Translations under genes and position numbers: made by a program
The notes under the pieces: model-generated
The model's input: only the letters and a program-made list of their open reading frames with translations
The model's database searches: none
What the model was told of the DNA's origin: nothing
In this document: piece by piece, positions 41,084-49,914 of the stretch
How positions within the stretch are numbered: the stretch's first letter is position 1
How the letters are laid out: each line of letters starts with the position of its first letter
Assembly (NCBI GenBank): GCA_963708715.1
Contig: CAVPSU010000001.1
Location: 1,054,001-1,118,000, forward strand
DNA: 64,000 nt
Reading direction: 5' to 3'
DNA from: DAIOEK01 sp963708715
GTDB lineage: Bacteria; Chloroflexota; Anaerolineae; Anaerolineales; Anaerolineaceae

Positions 41084-41151
41084 TTTAATCACTCCTTTCA
41101 CCACTATCTACGGAGCTATCACTGGAAAGTTGCAAAAATAAATGGTAACTT

Positions 41152-41220
41152 GAAAGTAGTAACTGGTGAAAATCAATTCTGATAAGTACAGATCCCAATT
41201 ACCATTTTCTACTTTCTGGA
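41152..41220. repeat. Dispersed AGTAGTAAC / CCAATT-TTTCTACTTT element (copy 2)
   Basis: GAAAGTAGTAACTGGTGAA, then after about 25 bases CCAATTACCATTTTCTACTT. It shares both halves with 36485-36537, with different spacing. Confidence 0.45.
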
Positions 41221-41222
41221 AT

Positions 41223-42263
41223 TCATTTATCAAATAGTTTTCGCAAACTTTCTATGTAAGGTGGATAGGCAATCCCCTTTTCGGTAATGATCCCGGTAAT
41301 ATATCGCGAAGGGGTCACATCGAACGCAGGATTAAAAGCCCGAGCGCCCTGTGGCGCTATCTGAATACCTTCAATGATCGTTACCTCATCTTCCGCGCGT
41401 TCCTCCACCGGGATGTGGTCGCCATCTGGTACTTGCAGATCGATCGTACTGGTCGGTCCGACTACATAGAATGGCACATTTTGTGACCAGGCAGCTAACG
41501 CCAGGTGGAAAGTGCCAATCTTATTGGCAGTATCTCCATTGGCAGCCACTCTGTCACAACCCACCAGGCAGAGATCCACCCCTTTAGTGCGGATTACATG
41601 AGCAGCTGCGCCATCCACGATGATTTGATGGGGGATACCCAATTGGCTTAATTCCCAAGATGTCAGACGTGCGCCCTGAAGGCGGGGACGGGTTTCATCC
41701 ACATAGACAAAAACATGCCGATCATGTTCATGCGCCGTGCGGATAACACCCAACGCGGTGCCAATTCCCGTTGTAGCCAGCGCGCCGGTATTACAATGAT
41801 GGATGATTTTAGCGCCATCCGGTACGACAGCCAGTCCATTTAATCCCATCAACCGGTTGGATTCCTCATCCTCCCGCTGTATCGCAGATGCTTCTGCGAG
41901 AATGATCGTTCTCAATGCCTCCACCGATTGTATGCCCGGTTCTTCCATCATTTTCAAAACCCGATTTACTGCCCAGGAAAGATTTACGGCAGTTGGTCTG
42001 GCGGCAATCAACACCCCGGCGGCCATCTTCAAAGATTGTCTGGCTTCTTCAAGTTTGCCTGTTTTAACTGCAAGGGCAGCCAACGCCATACCATATCCTG
42101 CAGCCGCGCCGATAGCCGGTGCGCCTCTTACAACCATGGTTTGGATGGCTACCGCCACACTAACGGCATCCCGATATTCCAGGTAGGATATTTGATCGGG
42201 AAGGTTTCGTTGATCAAGCATGACCAGGCGATCGCCCATCCATTTGATGCTGAAATAATCCAT
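41223..42263 (-). CDS. mtnA: S-methyl-5-thioribose-1-phosphate isomerase
   Basis: 346 residues of the eIF-2B-like family. TMVVRGAPAIGAAAGYGMAL, KIIHHCNTGALATTGIGTAL (catalytic Cys) and VDETRPRLQGARLTSWEL are present, with GCDRVAANGDTANKIGTF (catalytic Asp). It isomerises methylthioribose 1-phosphate in methionine salvage. The start overlaps the stop of the upstream GT39 gene (TAATG) after GGAGG, so it is translationally coupled to it. No other methionine salvage gene is in the window. The family also serves as ribulose-1-phosphate or thioribulose variants in some bacteria. Confidence 0.93.
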   Translation of the reverse strand: MDYFSIKWMGDRLVMLDQRNLPDQISYLEYRDAVSVAVAIQTMVVRGAPAIGAAAGYGMALAALAVKTGKLEEARQSLKMAAGVLIAARPTAVNLSWAVNRVLKMMEEPGIQSVEALRTIILAEASAIQREDEESNRLMGLNGLAVVPDGAKIIHHCNTGALATTGIGTALGVIRTAHEHDRHVFVYVDETRPRLQGARLTSWELSQLGIPHQIIVDGAAAHVIRTKGVDLCLVGCDRVAANGDTANKIGTFHLALAAWSQNVPFYVVGPTSTIDLQVPDGDHIPVEERAEDEVTIIEGIQIAPQGARAFNPAFDVTPSRYITGIITEKGIAYPPYIESLRKLFDK

Positions 42264-43831
42264 TATGGAACCTCCTGAAGGCGATCCACCAGATACACGT
42301 CGACCTTTTTATATGAGTAGACGATCTTGCCATTATGCCAATCCACTTGATCGAGCAGTTTATTTCTCTCCAACACTGATTGCATGGTTTGATCAGTGTT
42401 GGTCGCGACCACCACCAGCAACTGATCAAATGGCTGTTGGAGATAGGTATCATAAAACCAATTCTTATAATCCGCTTTCTGGCTGAAGTAATATTTGATC
42501 TGAGTACTGGTTGGGACCATGGCCGCGACCAATTGTCCATCCTTTAATTGTGTGAGTAGTGCGTCCGATACGGTCTCTTCAACACCGGGTTGGGATACCT
42601 CGATGTATCCACCCCGTTGTAGAGATACACCCGTGGACAGAATGGGATATATTGCCAATGCCGCGATGAAGAACACATAAGCCAGGTTTCCTTTACCAAA
42701 TAAGAACTGCACCAATCCCGCCAGCCCAGCTCCAGCCCAAATGTAAAACCAAGGCTGCACAAAAGTCCAGATCCGGGTGTAGGGTGCCACTCGATGAATG
42801 AGAAGGACGATTGCAAACCCCAGTATGGATGCAAATGCCAGATGCACTTTCGTTCGCGAGAGTCGTCTGTGAATGTAAAACGAGATCACAAACCCGATGG
42901 CAGTCAGAAGAGTAAAAAAGAACGGTAGATCATCATTCCATTCAATCCAGGTACGGCCGAGCCGGGTTCGCAGGTTGATCAAAAACACCGACCATGGTTG
43001 CGAGACCACCTCCCCATTGGCGATCAATGATTTCAATCCAGTTCCTGCCAAAATCACCGGGGCATAGACAAGGACAGTACCTGCGATAACCCCGATTGCG
43101 CTGATCAGAACTGGTATTATCCGCTTACGAAACTCCCTCGACCATCCATATCTTGTGAAAAATTCCAACATAAGCCAGATGTACAATGCAGCCAATGGGT
43201 AGACCATGATCGGTATCGTAAAAGCGCCGAGGACACCACACAGGGAGAAAACGATCCAACCGGACGGGCTGTTCTGCTGGACCAATTCTGCTGCGAGCAG
43301 GATCATCACCAGAGTGAAGAAAGCCAAAAGGGAATATCCTCTGGCTTGAGCGGAGTAGGTAATAAATGTCGGACTGGCTGCCAGAAACGAAGCTGCGATT
43401 AAACCAGCCGGGGCGTTGTACAGCTTTCGCCCGGCTACATAACAGGCAGGGATCATGAGGATTCCCGCAAGAAGGGCAGGCAATCGTACCGCCCAGGTAA
43501 CCTGTCCGAAGAGAAGTGCCGAGAAATGTGACAGGATGGAATGGAAAATATGGTTATTTGGGTGGGAGTAATCGGTCAGAATGGAGAGAACAGGTCGCGA
43601 GGAGAATGCCAGGTAGGTGTATGCCTCGTCGTTACCAACGGATTGATTGATAGTAGCTATGCGCAGTATTGTGCCGATGAGTATTACAAAGAATAACGCA
43701 ATGGTCCAACCGCGCTCTTTTTGGTCTGGAAGAAATCCCCTCCAGAAAGAAATTCCTCTCGGTTCATTCAAATCTTTAAGTCCAGAATTTTGGTCACGCC
43801 GTTGGATTGTTCCATCTGTTACCTTTACCAT
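42263..43831 (-). CDS. GT39-family membrane glycosyltransferase
   Basis: 522 residues from the ATG at 43831; a GTG eight codons upstream is less likely. The first span is at ~40-60, then INQSVGNDEAYTYLAFSSRP, which carries the Asp-Glu catalytic pair. The gene continues with TWAVRLPALLAGILMIPACY and about ten further spans. A periplasmic C-terminal domain ends the protein. It should transfer a sugar from a lipid carrier. The start overlaps the upstream peptidase stop; mtnA is coupled downstream, giving a three-gene operon with unrelated apparent functions. Confidence 0.85.
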   Translation of the reverse strand: MVKVTDGTIQRRDQNSGLKDLNEPRGISFWRGFLPDQKERGWTIALFFVILIGTILRIATINQSVGNDEAYTYLAFSSRPVLSILTDYSHPNNHIFHSILSHFSALLFGQVTWAVRLPALLAGILMIPACYVAGRKLYNAPAGLIAASFLAASPTFITYSAQARGYSLLAFFTLVMILLAAELVQQNSPSGWIVFSLCGVLGAFTIPIMVYPLAALYIWLMLEFFTRYGWSREFRKRIIPVLISAIGVIAGTVLVYAPVILAGTGLKSLIANGEVVSQPWSVFLINLRTRLGRTWIEWNDDLPFFFTLLTAIGFVISFYIHRRLSRTKVHLAFASILGFAIVLLIHRVAPYTRIWTFVQPWFYIWAGAGLAGLVQFLFGKGNLAYVFFIAALAIYPILSTGVSLQRGGYIEVSQPGVEETVSDALLTQLKDGQLVAAMVPTSTQIKYYFSQKADYKNWFYDTYLQQPFDQLLVVVATNTDQTMQSVLERNKLLDQVDWHNGKIVYSYKKVDVYLVDRLQEVP

Positions 43832-44991
43832 GGTTCCACCGGTTCTGATAACCACTCTGCATCACCATCGGTTACAACTAGATTATCTTCTATCCGGATT
43901 CCGCCAAAGCCGGGAATATACACTCCAGGTTCCACACTGGTTACCATTCCTGCCATCAGTATTTCATCCCGCATCGGACCCAATTGGGGAATACTCTCAT
44001 GGTACCGGCAGCCTATGCCATGCCCCGTGCCGTGAATAAAATAGTCAAGCAGACCATCCTCCTCCAGCGCTTTGCGTGCTGCTTTATCTGGATCGACCCA
44101 TCGATTTCCGTTTTTTAAAGATTGAACTGCCATTCGGTGGGCGTGCCGTACAGAGTTATAAACCCGTTGCTGCTCCCTGGTTGGATTCCCAACACTATAG
44201 ACGCGGGTTAGATCCGACCAGTAACCATCCACGCAAACGCCGAGCTCGATCATAACGAGGTCGCCCATCTGGAACCGGTATTGAGATGAGGGGGTGAGCA
44301 TGGATTGGCGATACGTCCCCTCAACGCCCGCGGTAACCTGCGCGAATGCCTGAACCAACTGAGCTCCTTCAAACCCGGTACCCATCGTACGGATGGTAGA
44401 TTCTACAAGTGCGGCAGCTTCCACCTCTGATAATTCTGGTTGAACTACTCTCTCCAATTCACGCAAACCCATATTCGCTATTCGATTAGACCGCCGAATC
44501 AGGTCGACCTCGAATTTATCTTTGATACCGCGCGCTTCGCCCAACATAGGTGAACAATCAACCATTTCGCTTTCCGGAAAGGCATTCTGAATCACCATCC
44601 TCCACGAGGTATCAGGCAATAAGGCTTCTGATGCATTGAAAGCTGGTGCAGTAATTCCAAACTCAGACTCCACGCCAATCCTGGCTATCCGGTTTGAAGA
44701 CAGCGTCTGCATATGATTCAACCATGTCAGATAAGAGTCCTTTAATGATGGATCCTTCAGGTGTCCGGTCGGAAAATAATGAACATTCCGGTCAGTTTTC
44801 ACCCACATCCGCTCAAATTCCGGTTGAAGAAGATGGATACCTACAGCCGGGGCATACCACACGACCGACATCCCCAATACCGGATAAGTGCCGCTCAGGT
44901 AAACCACATTCTCTGGTAAACGGCAAATAAGAGCGTCAAATTCCAAGCGCTCCATCCATGCATCGATCCGGGAAAAACGTTCAGGATTCAA
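43825..44991 (-). CDS. M24-family metallopeptidase (Xaa-Pro dipeptidase-like)
   Basis: 388 residues. The N-terminal creatinase-like domain (to ~150) is followed by the pita-bread catalytic domain. Metal ligands are visible: two Asp in GVCVDGYWSDLTR, His in HGTGHGIG, Glu in TSVEPGVYI and Glu in GGIRIEDNLV. It cleaves an N-terminal residue from Xaa-Pro peptides, or a related amide. It is the first gene of the leftward operon; the start is 59 bases from the divergent MFS gene. Confidence 0.9.
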   Translation of the reverse strand: MNPERFSRIDAWMERLEFDALICRLPENVVYLSGTYPVLGMSVVWYAPAVGIHLLQPEFERMWVKTDRNVHYFPTGHLKDPSLKDSYLTWLNHMQTLSSNRIARIGVESEFGITAPAFNASEALLPDTSWRMVIQNAFPESEMVDCSPMLGEARGIKDKFEVDLIRRSNRIANMGLRELERVVQPELSEVEAAALVESTIRTMGTGFEGAQLVQAFAQVTAGVEGTYRQSMLTPSSQYRFQMGDLVMIELGVCVDGYWSDLTRVYSVGNPTREQQRVYNSVRHAHRMAVQSLKNGNRWVDPDKAARKALEEDGLLDYFIHGTGHGIGCRYHESIPQLGPMRDEILMAGMVTSVEPGVYIPGFGGIRIEDNLVVTDGDAEWLSEPVEPW

Positions 44992-45050
44992 TACTTTTTC
45001 CTCACTAGAAAATCTATGCTATTATACATCGCACAGCCGACACGCCTGAA

Positions 45051-46529
45051 ATGGGGTTCAATCGTATCATGCAATCCAATCCGATCAAAGTCGATTATTC
45101 CAAAAAATGGACCGTGATGGCCGCTGTGGCAATGGGGATATTCCTGGCCACCATCGACGGCAGCATCGTCAATATCGCCCTTCCCACTTTGCAAACAGAA
45201 TTAAAGACCACCTTTGGAATTGTCCAATGGGTCGTATTGGGTTATCTCCTTACATTGACCATACTTTTACTTTCGATCGGACGCTGGGCGGATATGATTG
45301 GAAAAAAGCGGATATATACATCCGGTTTCATCCTGTTCACTCTCGGTTCGCTTGCCTGTGGACTATCTGTTTCGATAGGAATGCTCATTGCTGCCCGCGT
45401 TTTTCAGGCAATAGGTGCTTCGATGATGATGGCACTGGGTACCGCGATCGTGGCGGAAAACTTCCCACCTAATGAACGCGGGAAAGCGCTTGGCATAAGT
45501 GGATTGATGGTCTCATTGGGCATTATCGCTGGACCGACATTCGGTGGGATCATCCTTGGTCATTTATCCTGGCATTGGATCTTCTTTGTCAATCTTCCGA
45601 TCGGTTTGATCGGAACTTTCATGGTGATTCGATTTGTTCCAAATATCATCCCAGGTGTCCGCCAGCAATTTGATTTTCTAGGCGCTGGATTGCTCCTGGT
45701 TGGTCTCTCCAGTTTATTGATCGGATTAACGCTGGGGGAGGTGTTGGGATACTCGTCATTGGTGGTAGTGTCTTTGCTGATAGTCTTTGTTCTGAGTGCA
45801 GTGATTTTAATAGTAGTTGAAAAACGGGTGAAACACCCGATGATAGACCTGGGTTTATTTCGGAATGGATTATTCAGCGTTAACCTGATCACGGGGTTCA
45901 CCGCATTTATCGGGATATCGGGTACAACTCTGCTGATGCCTTTCTATCTTGCAAATATCAGGGAGTATCCTCCACAAACAATCGGGCTCATGATGGCAGT
46001 TGTCCCGGTGATACTCGGCTTGACTGCACCGCTATCAGGTATCCTATCTGATCGCTATGGAACACGTCCATTAACGGTCATCGGTTTGGCGATTTTAGTC
46101 ACAGGCTACCTGGCTATCAGCACGTTACAGGTGGATACAGATATCGCCGGCTATATGTTGCGGTTTGTACCGGTCGGATTGGGCATGGGTATGTTTCAAT
46201 CTCCCAATAACAATGCCATCATGGGATCAGTACCGAAAGAACGGTTAGGGATCGCCTCCGGCTTAGCCTCTTTAACCCGCAGCCTCGGTCAGATCACCGG
46301 AACTGCAATTATGGGCGCGACCTGGACAGGATTGGTTTTCGCTTTATCTAACGGATTGAGTAGTAATGCGTTATTGGCTCCACCCTCAATTCAAGTTGGA
46401 GCTTTACAATCAACCCTTCGAATGTTCACTTATGCGATTCTTTTCGCATTCCTGCTGAGTCTCTGGGCATGGTGGATGGAAAGGAAGAAACAAGCCTCCC
46501 GGGTAGCTGCAAAACCATCTGCCAATTAA
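45051..46529 (+). CDS. MFS transporter, DHA2 (EmrB/QacA) family, 14 spans
   Basis: 492 residues. The first span carries IFLATIDGSIVNIALPTLQ, the DHA2 family motif. WADMIGKKRIYTSGF is motif A, and SGLMVSLGIIAGPTFGGIIL is motif C of drug:H+ antiporters. It probably exports hydrophobic compounds. ATG 45069 (MQSNPIKVDY) is a possible start six codons in. It is divergent from the M24 gene; no TetR/MarR regulator is adjacent. Confidence 0.9.
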   Translation: MGFNRIMQSNPIKVDYSKKWTVMAAVAMGIFLATIDGSIVNIALPTLQTELKTTFGIVQWVVLGYLLTLTILLLSIGRWADMIGKKRIYTSGFILFTLGSLACGLSVSIGMLIAARVFQAIGASMMMALGTAIVAENFPPNERGKALGISGLMVSLGIIAGPTFGGIILGHLSWHWIFFVNLPIGLIGTFMVIRFVPNIIPGVRQQFDFLGAGLLLVGLSSLLIGLTLGEVLGYSSLVVVSLLIVFVLSAVILIVVEKRVKHPMIDLGLFRNGLFSVNLITGFTAFIGISGTTLLMPFYLANIREYPPQTIGLMMAVVPVILGLTAPLSGILSDRYGTRPLTVIGLAILVTGYLAISTLQVDTDIAGYMLRFVPVGLGMGMFQSPNNNAIMGSVPKERLGIASGLASLTRSLGQITGTAIMGATWTGLVFALSNGLSSNALLAPPSIQVGALQSTLRMFTYAILFAFLLSLWAWWMERKKQASRVAAKPSAN

Positions 46530-46605
46530 TTTTTCTGGGAAATTGAATATACATGTGATGGAAATGGGTGGATACTAATCGTATACGGTAAAGCCTGGAG
46601 GGAAA

Positions 46606-48198
46606 ATGAAACGTTGGAATGGTTGGGGAAATGCCGTGACAACATATCCATTAGCGGAGAATGCCCGGGTTTATCTGGAAAGTATTATAGGAAAACCCAA
46701 TAAACTAATCGATGTAACCCTGGAAGAAGCGCTACAGCGGGTACCAGAATCCCGCATAAAACCCGTCATGGGTATCCACACGGATTTGGTTGAACGTCTT
46801 ACGCATTCCAGAGGACAGAGCCTCCCAGATTGGGTTGCCCTTCGCTCCGGTGAGATTGGACATTTCCCGGATGCAGTAGCTTATCCAGAATCGGAAAGTG
46901 ATCTGGAAGAGGTGATGCGATTTGCAAGTAATGCGCAGGCTGTTGTGATTCCTTACGGAGGAGGATCAAGCGTGCTTGGACATATCAACCCGGTGCAAAG
47001 CGATCGACCAGTGCTTACGGTTGACATAACTCGTATGGATGAGGTATTGAATGTCGACAAGATCAGTCATATGGCAACCATCCAGGCTGGAATCGCCGGT
47101 CCTGCCCTTGAAGATCAACTTAAGAGATCTGGATTTACTCTCGGACATTTTCCGCAGAGTTTTGAATATTCCACTCTTGGCGGATGGTTAGTTACCCGCT
47201 CTGTTGGGCAACAATGTTACCGGTACGGCCGGATCGATGAAATGTTCCTTGGCGGCAAGATGCTGACCCCTCGTGGCTGGCTGGAACTCCCCGCCGTTCC
47301 AGCCTCCGCAGCCGGACCTGACCTGAAACAGGTGGTACTGGGCAGTGAAGGCAGAATGGGAATTATCAGCCAGGCGGTGATGCGAGTCCATCCATTACCA
47401 CAGCAGGAAAAATTTCAGGCAATTTTCTTTCCACATTGGGAAGCAGGAGCCGCCGCCGTGCGGGAAATTGTTCAGGCTGGTGTAGGCGTTTCCATGTTGC
47501 GTCTGGCTGATCCACAGGAAACGATCACCACCCTGCAGTTATCAGGCAAGATAACACTGATCAAATTGGCAAATCGTGGCTTGAAAATCATCGGCATCGG
47601 TGAAGATCGCTGCCTGATGATCTATGGGTTAACAGGTTCACCGGAAGAATGCGACCAGGCATATGACCGGGTTCAGGACATCAGCCGTCGGTACAGCGGT
47701 TTCGCCGTGAATATGGTGATTGGAAAAATGTGGCAAAAGACCCGTTTCCTTACACCTTATTTGAGGAATACACTTTGGGAGCATGGATTCGCATTGGACA
47801 CTCTGGAGACATCGTTGCCGTGGTCGAAGGTTCTTCCGGCTGTAATGGCAGTCAAGAATAAACTTGCCACAGCACTGGAAGATGAGGGCGAAAAAACATT
47901 GGTGTTTGCACACCTCTCCCATCTTTATGACGTAGGCGCAAGCACATATATCACCTACTTGTGGAGAAGAGGTTCTGACTCGGCGCTGACGCTGGAAAGG
48001 TGGCAAAAATTAAAATCCGCCGCCAGTGCAAAGATCGTGGAATTGGGTGGGACTATCAGTCACCAGCATGGTGTTGGATTGGACCACTTATCCTATCTGG
48101 AAGCAGAGAAAGGCAGCCAGGGGATTGACCTGATCCGTTCTATTTGCAAGACAGTGGATCCGGACGGGATAATGAATCCCGGTAAACTGGTTGCGTAG
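46606..48198 (+). CDS. FAD-binding oxidase of the AGPS/GlcD type
   Basis: 530 residues. The FAD_binding_4 domain shows VVIPYGGGSSVLGHINP and TIQAGIAGPALEDQL, plus GHFPQSFEYSTLGGWLVTRS, a motif typical of alkyl-dihydroxyacetonephosphate synthase relatives. The C-terminal FAD-linked oxidase C domain ends with ISHQHGVGLDHLSY and GIMNPGKLV. GGAGGG precedes the ATG. True AGPS makes the ether bond of ether lipids; bacterial homologues next to glpD and FGGY kinases have unproven roles. It is first of three codirectional genes. Confidence 0.87.
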   Translation: MKRWNGWGNAVTTYPLAENARVYLESIIGKPNKLIDVTLEEALQRVPESRIKPVMGIHTDLVERLTHSRGQSLPDWVALRSGEIGHFPDAVAYPESESDLEEVMRFASNAQAVVIPYGGGSSVLGHINPVQSDRPVLTVDITRMDEVLNVDKISHMATIQAGIAGPALEDQLKRSGFTLGHFPQSFEYSTLGGWLVTRSVGQQCYRYGRIDEMFLGGKMLTPRGWLELPAVPASAAGPDLKQVVLGSEGRMGIISQAVMRVHPLPQQEKFQAIFFPHWEAGAAAVREIVQAGVGVSMLRLADPQETITTLQLSGKITLIKLANRGLKIIGIGEDRCLMIYGLTGSPEECDQAYDRVQDISRRYSGFAVNMVIGKMWQKTRFLTPYLRNTLWEHGFALDTLETSLPWSKVLPAVMAVKNKLATALEDEGEKTLVFAHLSHLYDVGASTYITYLWRRGSDSALTLERWQKLKSAASAKIVELGGTISHQHGVGLDHLSYLEAEKGSQGIDLIRSICKTVDPDGIMNPGKLVA

Positions 48199-48222
48199 CT
48201 ATCACCAGGAATAAATATACAA

Positions 48223-49809
48223 ATGTGGCAAAAGGATTGGCGCGATCAAGCCTGGAAATCGATGAACTCCCCCTGGGATATTATCGTTATCGGGGGAGGG
48301 ATCACCGGTGCTGGAATTTTGAATATGGCTGCCAGAGCCGGATTGAGGGCGTTGCTGGTGGAACAGGATGATTTCGCTTTTGGAACGAGCAGCCGGTCTT
48401 CCAAGCTGGTGCATGGTGGATTTCGCTACCTCCGTAACCGCCAATTCAACGTAACCCGTGAATCTGTACAGGAACGAGAGCGGTTGCTGCGACAGGCACG
48501 CCATTTGGTCACTCCATTAAAATTCTTGTTGCCTATCTTTGGCTCCAGATCCTGGACTCGGCGAACGTATCGTTTGGGGGTCACGATCTATGATCTAATG
48601 GCACCGAAATGGGCACACGGTCACCTGACCTGGGCTCAAGTCCACCGGGATTATCCAGTCCTGACCAATCCCCAATTATCCGATGCCTTTTATTATTATG
48701 ACGCAGAAGTCGATGACAGCCGGCTGGTCCTTCGTGTCCTCCAGGAAGGCGTGGAATCAGGCGGTGTTGCGCTCAATTATACGAAAGCATCCCATTTACT
48801 GTTTGATAAGAAAGGAATGGTGAGCGGCGCTCATCTACAGGATCGATCATATGGCAACCTTGATCGCGGAATAGATGTGGAAGCACGGGTTGTCATCCAG
48901 GCTACCGGGCCATGGACAGACCTGCTTCGATCGGAAGTGGACGAGCCCTCACGAATTCGTAAACAACGTGGCAGCCATCTCATTTTTTCACATGAACGGC
49001 TACCATTGGAACAAGCGATCACTTTCTTTCACCCACGGGATAAACGGGCAATGTTTGTCTTCCCATGGGAAGGCGTATCCATCATTGGAACAACAGATCT
49101 CGATCATCCACTTGAGATGGAAACTTCTCACCCGGAACCTTTGATAACCCGGGCAGAAGTGAACTACATGTTCGAGGCGTTGGAGTATTTATTCCCACAG
49201 GCTGGCCTGTCTGAAACCGATGTGATCTCCTCTTTTTCCGGGTTGAGACCAATCGTCCGATCGGGTGTGTCAAACCCTTCCAAAGAATCACGGGCGCATT
49301 GCTTATGGGAAGAAAAAGGTCTGGTAACCATTACCGGGGGCAAGCTGACAACGTACCGGGTAATGGCATTGGAAACCCTCAAAAAGGTTCATGAAATGTT
49401 ATCTGGCAACCCGAAATTCTCTGGTCTCTCACCCATGTTTTCTCGACCGCACTCGAAACCAAAGGATTTACCGGATGACATCTGGCACCGTCTGACAGGG
49501 CGATATGGTAACGCATCCCTGCCAATTTTGACTGAAATGTCTCAGTCGGAAATGACTACCGTAGGGGAAAATACCGCCTTCTGGTCTGAGATTCGCTGGG
49601 CAGCACGATCGGAAGCGGTGGAGCATCTGGATGACCTATTACTTCGCAGGGTTCGCCTTGGGTTGACCGCATCGGAGGGTGGAAAGCAATATCTGGATCT
49701 GATTCGTCGGATAACACAGTCAGAGCTTGGATGGGATGACCATCGCTGGGAGAATGAGACGGTTAGCTATTTGGATCGCTGGAAGGAATGCTATTATCTA
49801 CCTGAATAG
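48223..49809 (+). CDS. glpD: FAD-dependent glycerol-3-phosphate dehydrogenase family protein
   Basis: 528 residues. The N-terminal Rossmann motif is DIIVIGGGITGAGILNM (FAD pyrophosphate). SSRSSKLVHGGFRYL and DDSRLVLRVLQEGVE are GlpD hallmarks; TGGKLTTYR is the end of the FAD domain, and a C-terminal DAO_C domain follows. It oxidises glycerol 3-phosphate to dihydroxyacetone phosphate and passes electrons to quinone. It lies 24 bases after the AGPS-like gene and 105 bases before the FGGY kinase gene, fitting one glycerol-phosphate pathway. Confidence 0.9.
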   Translation: MWQKDWRDQAWKSMNSPWDIIVIGGGITGAGILNMAARAGLRALLVEQDDFAFGTSSRSSKLVHGGFRYLRNRQFNVTRESVQERERLLRQARHLVTPLKFLLPIFGSRSWTRRTYRLGVTIYDLMAPKWAHGHLTWAQVHRDYPVLTNPQLSDAFYYYDAEVDDSRLVLRVLQEGVESGGVALNYTKASHLLFDKKGMVSGAHLQDRSYGNLDRGIDVEARVVIQATGPWTDLLRSEVDEPSRIRKQRGSHLIFSHERLPLEQAITFFHPRDKRAMFVFPWEGVSIIGTTDLDHPLEMETSHPEPLITRAEVNYMFEALEYLFPQAGLSETDVISSFSGLRPIVRSGVSNPSKESRAHCLWEEKGLVTITGGKLTTYRVMALETLKKVHEMLSGNPKFSGLSPMFSRPHSKPKDLPDDIWHRLTGRYGNASLPILTEMSQSEMTTVGENTAFWSEIRWAARSEAVEHLDDLLLRRVRLGLTASEGGKQYLDLIRRITQSELGWDDHRWENETVSYLDRWKECYYLPE

Positions 49810-49914
49810 CCTTTTTTAGTGGAGATCATCGATCTGTATGATTTTGAGTAGTAAGCCCACATTCATGGTTCGTTTGATGGTGCGTCGTTGGACAGATGCA
49901 GATAAAGGATACGT

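Noticed and set aside
44992..45050. SAM or other riboswitch ahead of the mtnA operon
   Set aside because: The divergent gap is only 59 bases, too short for such a structure, and no conserved stems are visible.
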